From: an uncultured Pseudovibrio sp.
Lineage (GTDB): Bacteria; Pseudomonadota; Alphaproteobacteria; Rhizobiales; Stappiaceae
DNA: 64,000 nucleotides
Reading direction: 5' to 3'
Assembly: GCA_947496145.1 (NCBI GenBank)
Contig: CANMBS010000015.1
Coordinates: 1-64,000 of the forward strand
This document shows positions 18,172 through 26,154 of the stretch, piece by piece. The notes below the pieces were generated by a model. That model was not told the origin of the DNA, did not search any database, and saw only the letters and a list, made by a program, of their open reading frames with translations. Position 1 is the first letter of the stretch. Every line of letters begins with the position of its first letter. Made by a program: the position numbers and the translations under genes.

Positions 18172-18837
18172 TTAAAGGGTGGAGATGTCTGAAACGCTCT
18201 TGTCGAACGTTCTTATGTAGCGGCCTATATGGAACCCAAGCGTATCCAGTGCTGCTGCAATATCATCGCGGGCCAGAGCGGCTACCATTGCTCCATGCTC
18301 TTCAAAAGACTTATCTGTTTGAATGACGTCCTTCCCCAGATGCGTACGGATGGCAGCTATTTTAGCTTCTATCAGGCTGTATCCCTTAATCAGATAACGG
18401 TTCTTGCTAAGGTCAAACATGACCCTGTGGAACTCGATATCCAGTTGCAGGTACCGGCTGATATCATCCTTTTCTTTTGCAGGGACCATTTCTTCATGTA
18501 TCGCACTCAGGCGTTTGATAAGCTCTGCCTTGTTCCGCTCATAGGCCAGCTGAAGAGCTGCACGCTCCAGAATGATGCGGTGTTCCGTCAGCTCTACGTT
18601 ATCCAGCCCGCTTAGCGTGAAAACAAAGGTTCCGTGCTGTGGGAACACTTCAACCAGTCCTTCAACACGCATTTGTGCAAGAGCATGGCGGATTGGTGTT
18701 TTGCTGACATTCAGATACTCGGCGAGCTTCTGCTCAGAGAGTGCTTCTCCAAGTTTGAATACGCCCTCCATGATTGCCTCACGCAGTTTTGCGGTTGCCA
18801 GATCAGAAAGGGAGACTGGACGAAGGTTTTCTTCCAT
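18172..18837 (-). CDS. GntR-family regulator (FadR/FCD subfamily)
   Basis: A 221-residue regulator. The N-terminal winged helix has ATAKLREAIMEGVFKLGEALSE, then QKLAEYLNVSKTPIRHAL. The C-terminal FCD domain has metal-ligand-like residues (DIEFHRVMF; HGAMVAAL; LGFHI). It sits between the KDGal kinase and the RraA/dehydrogenase/TRAP genes, all in the same orientation. The palindrome at 23643 upstream of the TRAP genes has the TGGTAT...ATACCA form usual for FCD operators and is its likely target. Confidence 0.87.
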   Translation of the reverse strand: MEENLRPVSLSDLATAKLREAIMEGVFKLGEALSEQKLAEYLNVSKTPIRHALAQMRVEGLVEVFPQHGTFVFTLSGLDNVELTEHRIILERAALQLAYERNKAELIKRLSAIHEEMVPAKEKDDISRYLQLDIEFHRVMFDLSKNRYLIKGYSLIEAKIAAIRTHLGKDVIQTDKSFEEHGAMVAALARDDIAAALDTLGFHIGRYIRTFDKSVSDISTL

Positions 18838-19035
18838 AAGGTGTATGCTTCACTCAGAGATATGGTTTCAATGGGCCCCTCATACGCAAAAGGCATGAAG
18901 TGCAAGCTAGGGTATAGGACGGTGACATACAGTCATCAAGGACTGTTCTTCGGTTTTCTTTCAGGAATTGGCGCAGTTGCACCATGAAAGGATGGGGTTG
19001 CCGGAACATGACCAGCAACCCCGGCTATGACCGGA

Positions 19036-19707
19036 TCAGATCCTGCCGAACTCAGCCAGCAGGTCTTCCACTGTCTTGCCTTTGGCGACCCATTTGCGGG
19101 TTTCTTCTTCACGGTCAGCCTGTTCTTTCGCAAGCTTTACCACTTCCTCTGCCTTTTCCAGCGGCACAACTGTCACGCCCATGAGATCAGCAACGATAAA
19201 GTCACCCGGCTTCACAACAACACCGCCACACTGGATTGGCACGTTGATGGAAAGTTCCTCTTTACGGCCTGAGAACATGGTGTGTGTACCGCGTGGGGTG
19301 ATTGCACGGGTCCAGATTGGCCAGTTGATGTCTTCCAGCTCATCCGTATCACGGCCAGCACCATCCACGATCATACCGCGAATGCCGCGGTTCTGGGCCA
19401 GACCGCCCATCAGACCACCGCATACGGAGGTATTTACATCACCACCTGCATCAACCACGATCACATCACCCGGCTGGCCCATTTCCAGCGCCTTGAGCGG
19501 GTCTACCAGATCACCTTTTGAAAGCTGAACGGTGATTGCCTGACCGCAGACTTTCGCGCGGAACGGAGGCTTGATGCCGCTGTCCATAACACCGGTACGG
19601 TACTGCACATCTGCAAAGACTGCGGTTGCTGAGTAGCACTTCAGCACGTCATCAAACTTTTCAAGCAGGTCTGGACGGCGTTCGAATTCGTTGAATACTT
19701 TAAGCAT
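19036..19707 (-). CDS. RraA-family protein (possible 4-hydroxy-4-methyl-2-oxoglutarate aldolase-like)
   Basis: A 223-residue RraA-like protein. Recognisable parts are KPPFRAKVCGQAITVQ, GQPGDVIVVDAGGDVNTSVCGG, RGIRGMIVDGAGRDTDEL and VKPGDFIVADLMGVTVVP. The GIRGMIVDGAGRD segment carries the Arg and Asp that in aldolase-active members bind the substrate and metal. In sugar-acid operons such proteins are often aldolases or unassigned enzymes rather than RNase E inhibitors. It lies 18 bp after the 2-hydroxyacid dehydrogenase gene. Confidence 0.8.
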   Translation of the reverse strand: MLKVFNEFERRPDLLEKFDDVLKCYSATAVFADVQYRTGVMDSGIKPPFRAKVCGQAITVQLSKGDLVDPLKALEMGQPGDVIVVDAGGDVNTSVCGGLMGGLAQNRGIRGMIVDGAGRDTDELEDINWPIWTRAITPRGTHTMFSGRKEELSINVPIQCGGVVVKPGDFIVADLMGVTVVPLEKAEEVVKLAKEQADREEETRKWVAKGKTVEDLLAEFGRI

Positions 19708-19725
19708 GATAGCTTCCCTGTGTTT

Positions 19726-20724
19726 TTATTTGGCCTGAAGGCGTTCAAGGTTGACGGTGTATTCGGCAGGCTTTCCGGTCAGCACCAGTGCGACCTGACG
19801 GGCGGCTGTTTCGCGGGCCTGACGGATGGATTCCTCGGAGTAGTAAGCTGCGTGCGGGGTCACGATCACATTTGGCAGCGTGAACAGCGGATTGTCGGCA
19901 GGGTTCCAGGAGGCGCGTTTGGCTGGCTCTTCTTCAGGGTCATCAAGACCGGCACCTGCGAGCGTTCCTTCGGTCAGGGCTTTGTAAAGCGCCTTGTTAT
20001 CAATGGTTGGGCCGCGACCCGTGTTGATGACAATGGCACCCGGCTTCATGGCAGCAAACTCAGCATCAGACAGGAAATGGCGCGTCTGCGGTGTCATGGG
20101 CACCTGCATGCAAAGATAGTCAGATTGTGCCAGCAGCTCGTCTTTGCTGACCAGACGCCCGCCATACTCGGCAACGATCTTCTCATCTATGAACGGATCA
20201 TAAACAATCAGCTCCACACCAAACGCTTTTGCCCGTTGTGCAATGGCCTGACCGATCTTGCCAAAGGAGACCAGACCAAAGGTGCGCCCTCTCAGGCGAT
20301 GAACTGGTTGCCCGGACTGCCAGCGCCAGATGCCAAAGTGCGTTGCCTTGTTGTAATCCTGAAGTTTGCGGACAAGAGTCAGCCACAACGAGATTGCATG
20401 ATCCGCCACTTCCTCGGTGCAGTAATCCTGCACGTTGGTGACGAGGATGCCTTTGTCGGTCGCCGCGTCCACATCAACGATATCGACACCAACGCCGTAG
20501 CGGGCAATCACCTTGCATTGCTCCATCTTTTCAATGGTGCGTGCGCCAACTTTTGCGTACTGGTTCATGATTGCAGCACAATCGCGAACTTCTTCAAACA
20601 GATCTTCTTCGCACTTTGCTTGCAGGGCCACCACACGTGCGCCAGCTGCTTCAAGGATTTTGCGTTCGACCTCGTAGTCACCATAATCGTAGTCGGAGAT
20701 AATGACTTTTGGTGCTTCGGACAT
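19726..20724 (-). CDS. D-2-hydroxyacid dehydrogenase (SerA/CtBP-like)
   Basis: A 332-residue NAD-dependent dehydrogenase. The NAD-binding site reads FGLVSFGKIGQAIAQRAKAFG. Catalytic residues are visible as Arg in INTGRGPTID, Glu in the DDPEEEPA region and His in VIVTPHAAYYSEES. An N-terminal substrate segment is VIARYGVGVDIVDV. The ATG at 20724 has GGAG 9 nt upstream. Linked to TRAP, RraA and KDPGal genes, it probably interconverts a hydroxy and an oxo acid in the same route. Confidence 0.85.
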   Translation of the reverse strand: MSEAPKVIISDYDYGDYEVERKILEAAGARVVALQAKCEEDLFEEVRDCAAIMNQYAKVGARTIEKMEQCKVIARYGVGVDIVDVDAATDKGILVTNVQDYCTEEVADHAISLWLTLVRKLQDYNKATHFGIWRWQSGQPVHRLRGRTFGLVSFGKIGQAIAQRAKAFGVELIVYDPFIDEKIVAEYGGRLVSKDELLAQSDYLCMQVPMTPQTRHFLSDAEFAAMKPGAIVINTGRGPTIDNKALYKALTEGTLAGAGLDDPEEEPAKRASWNPADNPLFTLPNVIVTPHAAYYSEESIRQARETAARQVALVLTGKPAEYTVNLERLQAK

Positions 20725-20741
20725 TGTTATAACTCCTTGAT

Positions 20742-22025
20742 TTACCAAAGCGAAGGAAGAGTGAGAGAGACTGCGGGCACGTAGGTAACCAGCAGCAGCA
20801 GAACCAGCATCCCGATGAAGAATGGCAGGATTGCTTTGCTGAGGTTCTCGATGGACACGCCCGAAATGCCACTGGCAACAAAGAGATTGACGCCAAGGGG
20901 AGGGGTACAGAAACCAATCGCCAGATTCACAGTCAGGATCACACCAAACACGATCGGGTCGACACCAAGCGCTGTCACAACCGGCAACAGGATCGGGGTC
21001 ATGATGATGATCGAGGAGATGGTTTCCATGAACATGCCGACAATCAGCAGCACGATGTTGATGAGCAGCAGAATGACAATCGGATTGTCTGAAAAGCTTG
21101 TAAGAGAGCGAGCCAGATCAGCGGGAACCTGAGCAATGGTGATCAGGCGGCCAAAGGCGGTTGCCATGATAACGAGGATCAGGATTGTTCCGCTGGTTTT
21201 TGCGCTTTCTGCAAGGATGTTGAACAGGTCCTTAAAGGCAATGTCCTTGTAAAGGAACAGGCCAATCAGCGTCGCATAAACAACCGCAACCGCACCAGCC
21301 TCAGTAGGCGTAAACACACCACTGTAGATGCCACCAAGAATGATGCCCGGAACCAGCAGAGACCAGATAGCTTCCTTAAAGCTGACCCAGATGTTGGCAG
21401 GTTTAAACTCGGTGGTGGACTGAGCGATCTTCTCATCATTGCGCAGCAGGTAACGCGCTGTACTCATGAAGACCAGCGCGAACAGAACACCCGGAATGAT
21501 CCCGGCCAGAAACAGCTTGCCGATGGAAACTTCCGCAGTCACGCCGTAGATGATGAAAGGAATGCTCGGAGGAATAAGCACGCCAATCATCCCGGCAGAG
21601 GCTGTCAAAGCACCTGAGAACGGACGCTTATAGCCCACCTTTTCCATCTCTGGGATCAGGTTGGAACCAATCGCCGCAACAGTTGCCGGAGCAGAGCCGG
21701 AGATGGCCGCAAAGAACACGCAGGCCAGCACGTTTACATAGGCAAGACCAGCGCGGATATGCCCGATCAGTGCGTTGGAGAAGGTCACCAAACGGCGGGA
21801 CATACCACCATGCTGCATCAGATCACCCGCCAGAATGAACAGCGGTACAGCAATCAGAGGAAACGAGTCTGCGCCTGTAACCACAGACCGGGAGAGGAGC
21901 ACAAGAGGGGGAGTGCCATCAACAAACACCATGACGATCATGGAGGAAAGGCCAAGGCAAATCCCGATAGGAATGCTGAAAAACAGCAGGACAACCAGGC
22001 TGATAAAGAGGATACCTGCAATCAT
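20742..22025 (-). CDS. TRAP transporter large permease (DctM family)
   Basis: A 427-residue membrane protein with about 12 hydrophobic segments. Family features are FILAGDLMQHGGMSRRLV, SGSAPATVAAIG, IPPSIPFIIYG and GFCTPPLGVNLFVASGI. It forms the ion-coupled translocation channel of a TRAP system together with the small permease, whose stop overlaps this start by 4 bp. The associated catabolic genes suggest a sugar acid or hydroxy acid as cargo. Confidence 0.92.
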   Translation of the reverse strand: MIAGILFISLVVLLFFSIPIGICLGLSSMIVMVFVDGTPPLVLLSRSVVTGADSFPLIAVPLFILAGDLMQHGGMSRRLVTFSNALIGHIRAGLAYVNVLACVFFAAISGSAPATVAAIGSNLIPEMEKVGYKRPFSGALTASAGMIGVLIPPSIPFIIYGVTAEVSIGKLFLAGIIPGVLFALVFMSTARYLLRNDEKIAQSTTEFKPANIWVSFKEAIWSLLVPGIILGGIYSGVFTPTEAGAVAVVYATLIGLFLYKDIAFKDLFNILAESAKTSGTILILVIMATAFGRLITIAQVPADLARSLTSFSDNPIVILLLINIVLLIVGMFMETISSIIIMTPILLPVVTALGVDPIVFGVILTVNLAIGFCTPPLGVNLFVASGISGVSIENLSKAILPFFIGMLVLLLLVTYVPAVSLTLPSLW

Positions 22026-22522
22026 GACAGATCTCCGTTTTCATTAGGTGTGACCAGTTGGCGAACGGTTTTGAGGATGTTCTGAGCAATGCGGAAGGAA
22101 GACAGCAAAGCTCCAACAGGGGCGGAGGCATACAGAATGGGGATCGGGAAGCCGAGCACGACAGACTTTTGATGCGCCACAAAAGGCGCCATGATCAGCT
22201 TGATGCACTCGAGCGAAAGGATGCAGAGGAACGCAAGAACAGCGAGGTCCACGACCAGCTCCAGCCAGAGCTGCTTACGGTCGCTGAGGGATGTTTTGAA
22301 GATGGTGATGCGCACATGGTCTCTGCGGTGAAACGCATAGCTGACCGACAGCCAGATGAACCAGACGAAGATCCACAAGGTCAACTCTTCGCCCCATGAG
22401 AGCGAGGCATTCATGACGTAGCGCATGAACACATTTGCGGAGATCAGCAATACCATTCCAGCCAGAAGCGAGGCAATAAGAACCCGCTCCAAATTGGCAT
22501 TAAGCCATTTGAGGTAAGACAT
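22022..22522 (-). CDS. TRAP transporter small permease (DctQ family)
   Basis: A 166-residue protein with four predicted membrane spans. Features include WGEELTLWIFVWFIWLSVSYAF, characteristic of DctQ, followed by RRDHVRI. It pairs with the large permease, overlapping it as ATGA, and lies between the binding-protein and large-permease genes as usual for TRAP operons. A GAGGAG lies a few bases before the start. Confidence 0.9.
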   Translation of the reverse strand: MSYLKWLNANLERVLIASLLAGMVLLISANVFMRYVMNASLSWGEELTLWIFVWFIWLSVSYAFHRRDHVRITIFKTSLSDRKQLWLELVVDLAVLAFLCILSLECIKLIMAPFVAHQKSVVLGFPIPILYASAPVGALLSSFRIAQNILKTVRQLVTPNENGDLS

Positions 22523-22598
22523 TTTCTCCTCCTGCGAGGACTTGTTTTTTTGGGGGAGGGAGTGGAGGAGTGCTCAGATAAGCACTCCAGCCGGAATT

Positions 22599-23597
22599 TT
22601 ACTCTGCCGTTGCTTTTGCAACTGCTGCAACCCATGCATCATACGCATCAGGACCAATGGAGTCTCTGTACTGTACCCGCACACCCTCAGTCTTCTTGCT
22701 GAATGCCGCACGCTGTTCCGGGGACAGATTCATCACCTTAACGCCGGAAGCTTCGATACGCTTCAACTGCTCGGACTCTTCTGCATTCACCAGCTTCTGC
22801 TGGTATTCAGCTGTCTTCTTCATAGCATCACGAATAAGCTGCTGCTGATCTGCTGGCAGTCCCTCAAAGAAAGACTTGCTGACAACTGGCAGATACACAG
22901 TAAAGACGTGACCAGTCAGAGACAGGTTGCTTTGCACCTCATAGAAACGCTGAGAGTCGATAATGGCAATCGGGTTTTCCTGACCATCAATCACACCTTG
23001 TTGCAGCGCTGAGTACACTTCACCAAAGTTCATTGGAGTCGGGTTTGCGCCAAGAGCCGTGAAGGTATCAACGTGCGCAGGCACCTGCATGGTGCGCAGC
23101 TTAACGCCCTTCAGGTCTTCAGGGTTCTCAATCGGGCGCACATTGTTGGTAATGTTGCGCATACCAAGTTCAAGGTAACCCAGACCAACAAGCCCCTGAT
23201 TATCAAGACGGTCAAGCATATCTTTGCCCGCTGGACCGTTCATGACATCCAGAGCAATTTGCTTACTCGCGTACATATAAGGGAGCTCAATCACAGCAAA
23301 CGCAGGATCCCAGCCCGCGAAGATTGCTGAAGGAGAGACTGCCATTTGCAGAATGCCGGTCTGGACGCTCTCGATCATTTCACGATCCGGACCAAGTTGA
23401 GAATTCGGGAAAATCTGCACTTCAAGTTCGTTTTCAGAACCAGTTTCGATCAGCTCTTTGAAATGCTCGATCGCTCTGTGCATGTGGAACTGCTCGTTGG
23501 TTCCGTGCCCAAGTTTAATGATGGTTTTAGCTGACGCGCCGAATGCTAGCCCCACAGACAACGCTACGCCCAGACAAATTGCAGACTTCTTAAACAA
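22599..23597 (-). CDS. TRAP transporter substrate-binding protein (DctP family)
   Basis: A 332-residue periplasmic binding protein. It begins with a Sec signal peptide (FKKSAICLGVALSVGLAFGASA). The mature part has TIIKLGHGTNEQFHMHRAI, the LKGVKLRTMQVPAHV substrate motif with the conserved Arg, and VIDGQENPI. The start is placed at TTG 23597 because GGAGG lies 5 nt upstream and the signal peptide begins there; the upstream extension would spoil it. It leads the TRAP/dehydrogenase/RraA operon, which is transcribed leftward from the operator-like palindrome at 23643. Confidence 0.9.
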   Translation of the reverse strand: MFKKSAICLGVALSVGLAFGASAKTIIKLGHGTNEQFHMHRAIEHFKELIETGSENELEVQIFPNSQLGPDREMIESVQTGILQMAVSPSAIFAGWDPAFAVIELPYMYASKQIALDVMNGPAGKDMLDRLDNQGLVGLGYLELGMRNITNNVRPIENPEDLKGVKLRTMQVPAHVDTFTALGANPTPMNFGEVYSALQQGVIDGQENPIAIIDSQRFYEVQSNLSLTGHVFTVYLPVVSKSFFEGLPADQQQLIRDAMKKTAEYQQKLVNAEESEQLKRIEASGVKVMNLSPEQRAAFSKKTEGVRVQYRDSIGPDAYDAWVAAVAKATAE

Positions 23598-23642
23598 GAC
23601 GTCCTCCCTGATTTCGTTCGATTGCTCCCTGCAATCTGTCAT

Positions 23643-23660
23643 TGGTATACTACTATACCA
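23643..23660. promoter_or_regulatory. Palindromic operator-like site upstream of the TRAP operon
   Basis: TGGTATA (23643-23649) and TATACCA (23654-23660) form a 7-bp perfect dyad around CTAC, about 45 bp upstream of the DctP start. The TGGTAT/ATACCA form matches the usual operator style of FCD-type GntR regulators, one of which is encoded at 18172-18837. Confidence 0.6.
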
Positions 23661-24362
23661 GTGAATTTGAAAATACGTGTATATACGTGTTTTGACATGT
23701 TCAGAGTTGAGGCGACCTCAGAAAATCTGTAGGGAGGGAGAAATCTATCGGGAATTGCCCTGACATGGCGCTTCCAGCACCTTGCACTAATTCTATACCG
23801 CTATGCCTTGAGCGCTTACCTTCGCCTCTGATCATCCTTTGATTTTGTAAGCGATGTGTCGACAGGCTTACCGATTTTCGCCGACAAGATGATACGAATT
23901 GCCGTCAGAGGATCAGAGGAAGAGGAACTATGCAAATTAAAGTCAGAGTAGCTTTATACTTAGACGGATCTGCATCTATTGCGAGTAAGTAGTAAAAAAT
24001 ATAGCCAGAAGCCATAGAGCCAGCTCATCACGACTTTACAGTTATATTTCCTGCCCCCATTAACAACCAGACTGATTGCGATAGCTTACTATCCATATGA
24101 ACACTAAGAATATAATTGAAGAGTGTTACAAGACGTCCCTTTTTACAGGCAACCTCCCGTAAATACAGTGGTCATCTGATCAAGTGGGTCAATAAATCTG
24201 GAAACGGGAGAGAACTTGAAAGAAGAGAGTGCAGGTTATTTGAGATGCATTGCCGAGGGTCGTTTAAGCAGATTTCAGGCAATAATTTCAGCTGCATAGT
24301 CTGCTCAAAAGGTAAAGGCACCAGACCTTGAACCATGGCAGAAAGTACTTTGACTCATTTGT
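23661..24362. other. Gene-free stretch between TRAP and PTS loci
   Basis: No convincing gene in about 700 bp. Short open frames exist (for example 24116-24331) but lack a recognisable domain or a good ribosome binding site. The left end must contain the TRAP operon promoter. Confidence 0.4.
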
Positions 24363-24389
24363 CCCGGGTCAGGCAAAGTCTGACCCGGG
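24363..24389. terminator. Hairpin after the PTS EIICBB gene
   Basis: Perfect 10-bp stem CCCGGGTCAG (24363-24372) / CTGACCCGGG (24380-24389) with a 7-nt loop, 18 bp beyond the stop of the leftward PTS gene. It has no long T-run, but position and stability fit a terminator. Confidence 0.65.
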
Positions 24390-24407
24390 ATTGTTTGGGG
24401 AGGGCAA

Positions 24408-26087
24408 TCAGGCGATTGCCATTTCCTCTTTGATCTCGCTGGAGAGCTGGTCTGCAACGGGGCCGATGACAACCTGAACAGAGCCAGCAGCTGGCTTGAT
24501 GACGCCATGGGCACCAAGACGCTTCAGGGCAGCCTCGTCAATCTGGTCGTTATTTACAACGCCCAGACGAAGGCGGGTTGCACATGCATCCACGCTGGTC
24601 AGGTTCGCTGCACCACCAAGTGCTGCCAGATAGTCAGCAGCACGGCTACCGGTGCGTTTCGCGCCTGCACCTGACTGCCATGCGGTTTTTACATCACCAG
24701 CCAGCTGATCAGCAATCGGGCCAACGATAACCTGAACGGAACCGGCAGCAGGCTTAATCACACCATGTGCACCAAGTGCCTTCAGGCTGGCTTCATTGAT
24801 CGCACCATTGTCTTTAACTTTCAGGCGAAGCCGTGTTGCACATGCGTCCACCTCCAGCAAGTTAGATGCGCCACCAAGTGCAGTCACATAAGCAGTTGCT
24901 TTGTCACCTTCCGCAGCTGTGCTGACCGCTGGTGCTGCTGCTTCTGCCTTATCTTCACGACCCATGGTCTTCAGGTTGAAGAACTTAATGGTTGCCACAA
25001 ACAGGAAGTAGTAGATGGCGAAGAAGACAGCGCCGACGGGGATCAGAACCAGTGGCTTGGTAGAGATACCGAAGTTGATCACATAGTCGAACAAGCCTGC
25101 GGAGAAACCAAAGCCCAGCTTTACGCCCAGCATGTTCATGACCACCAGAGAAATGCCTGTAAGGATCGCGTGGATCAGGTACAGAGCAGGTGCCAGGAAC
25201 ATGAACGCAAATTCAATTGGCTCGGTAATACCGGTCAGGAATGAGGTGAGGCCCATGGAGAGCAGGATACCGCCAACAGCCTTGCGGTTTTCCGGCTTCG
25301 CACAATGGTACATCGCCAGACAGGCAGCAGGCAGACCAAACATCATGACCGGGAAGAAGCCAGTCATGTAATCGCCAGCAGACGGGTCCTGCGCAAAGAA
25401 GCGGTTCAGGTCACCAGTCACCACCTCACCAGCAGCATTGGTAAAGTCACCCAGAATAAACCAGACGATGTTATTCAGAATGTGATGCAGGCCGGTTACG
25501 ATGAGCAGCCGGTTGAGAGCGCCGTAAAGGAACAGACCAAACTCGCCCATATGAGTGATGGCGTTGGTCAGACCTGTCAGGGCACTGTCAAATCCAGACC
25601 AGCCATAACCGAAGATGGCTGCAAGGATCAGTGCAGCAAAGCCTGTTACGATCGGCACAAAACGGCGTCCGCCAAAGAAGGCCAGATAATCGGGAAGCTT
25701 GATATCCTTGTATTTATTGTAAAGGATGCCTGCCGTGATACCCATAATGATACCAATCGGGATTGCAATCCGGCCTTCCATCTTTGAAGCCATATCAGGC
25801 TCCAGAGCGGCCAGAACCACTGCACCTTTCTGGGCGATCAGAAAGCCGACCAGACCTGCCAGAGCAGCCGCGCCATGGTTTTCCTTGGCAAAGCCAACAG
25901 CAATACCAACGGCAAACAGCATACCAAGATTGGCAAAGATTGCGCCGCCAGCCGATGCGACGAAGGGAAGGTTGAGAAGATCTGGCTGACCTACACGCAG
26001 CAAAATAGCTGCTACAGGTAGCACTGCGATCGGAAGCATCAGGGACCGTCCTAGTTTCTGGACACCCGCAAACGCATTATTTGACAT
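24408..26087 (-). CDS. PTS N-acetylglucosamine-type transporter, EIIC fused to two EIIB domains
   Basis: A 559-residue membrane protein. Residues 1-375 are the EIIC channel of the glucose/GlcNAc family (LGRSLMLPIAVLPVAAIL; GLPAACLAMYHCAKPENRK; GITEPIEFAFMFLAP). Two EIIB domains follow in tandem. Each has the phosphorylated Cys motif VDACATRLRL and a near-identical LGAHGVIKPAAGSVQV segment, showing internal duplication. A strong GGGAGGA precedes the ATG. It works with the EIIA-HPr-EI fusion encoded upstream. With murQ in the operon the substrate is most likely GlcNAc or MurNAc. Confidence 0.9.
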   Translation of the reverse strand: MSNNAFAGVQKLGRSLMLPIAVLPVAAILLRVGQPDLLNLPFVASAGGAIFANLGMLFAVGIAVGFAKENHGAAALAGLVGFLIAQKGAVVLAALEPDMASKMEGRIAIPIGIIMGITAGILYNKYKDIKLPDYLAFFGGRRFVPIVTGFAALILAAIFGYGWSGFDSALTGLTNAITHMGEFGLFLYGALNRLLIVTGLHHILNNIVWFILGDFTNAAGEVVTGDLNRFFAQDPSAGDYMTGFFPVMMFGLPAACLAMYHCAKPENRKAVGGILLSMGLTSFLTGITEPIEFAFMFLAPALYLIHAILTGISLVVMNMLGVKLGFGFSAGLFDYVINFGISTKPLVLIPVGAVFFAIYYFLFVATIKFFNLKTMGREDKAEAAAPAVSTAAEGDKATAYVTALGGASNLLEVDACATRLRLKVKDNGAINEASLKALGAHGVIKPAAGSVQVIVGPIADQLAGDVKTAWQSGAGAKRTGSRAADYLAALGGAANLTSVDACATRLRLGVVNNDQIDEAALKRLGAHGVIKPAAGSVQVVIGPVADQLSSEIKEEMAIA

Positions 26088-26154
26088 TTGTTTTCCTCCC
26101 TCTCAATGGTTTTGACAGTCATTGAGATGTAGTCTTTTCGTCATTCGTACCCGA

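Noticed and set aside
19720-20784. Long open frame (354 codons) on the plus strand opposite the 2-hydroxyacid dehydrogenase
   Set aside because: It is the antisense shadow of a clear dehydrogenase gene, has no family motif, and is rich in Cys/His as antisense frames often are.
24116-24331. Small frame of 71 codons in the TRAP/PTS gap
   Set aside because: Basic composition, no family, no ribosome binding site; left as intergenic.
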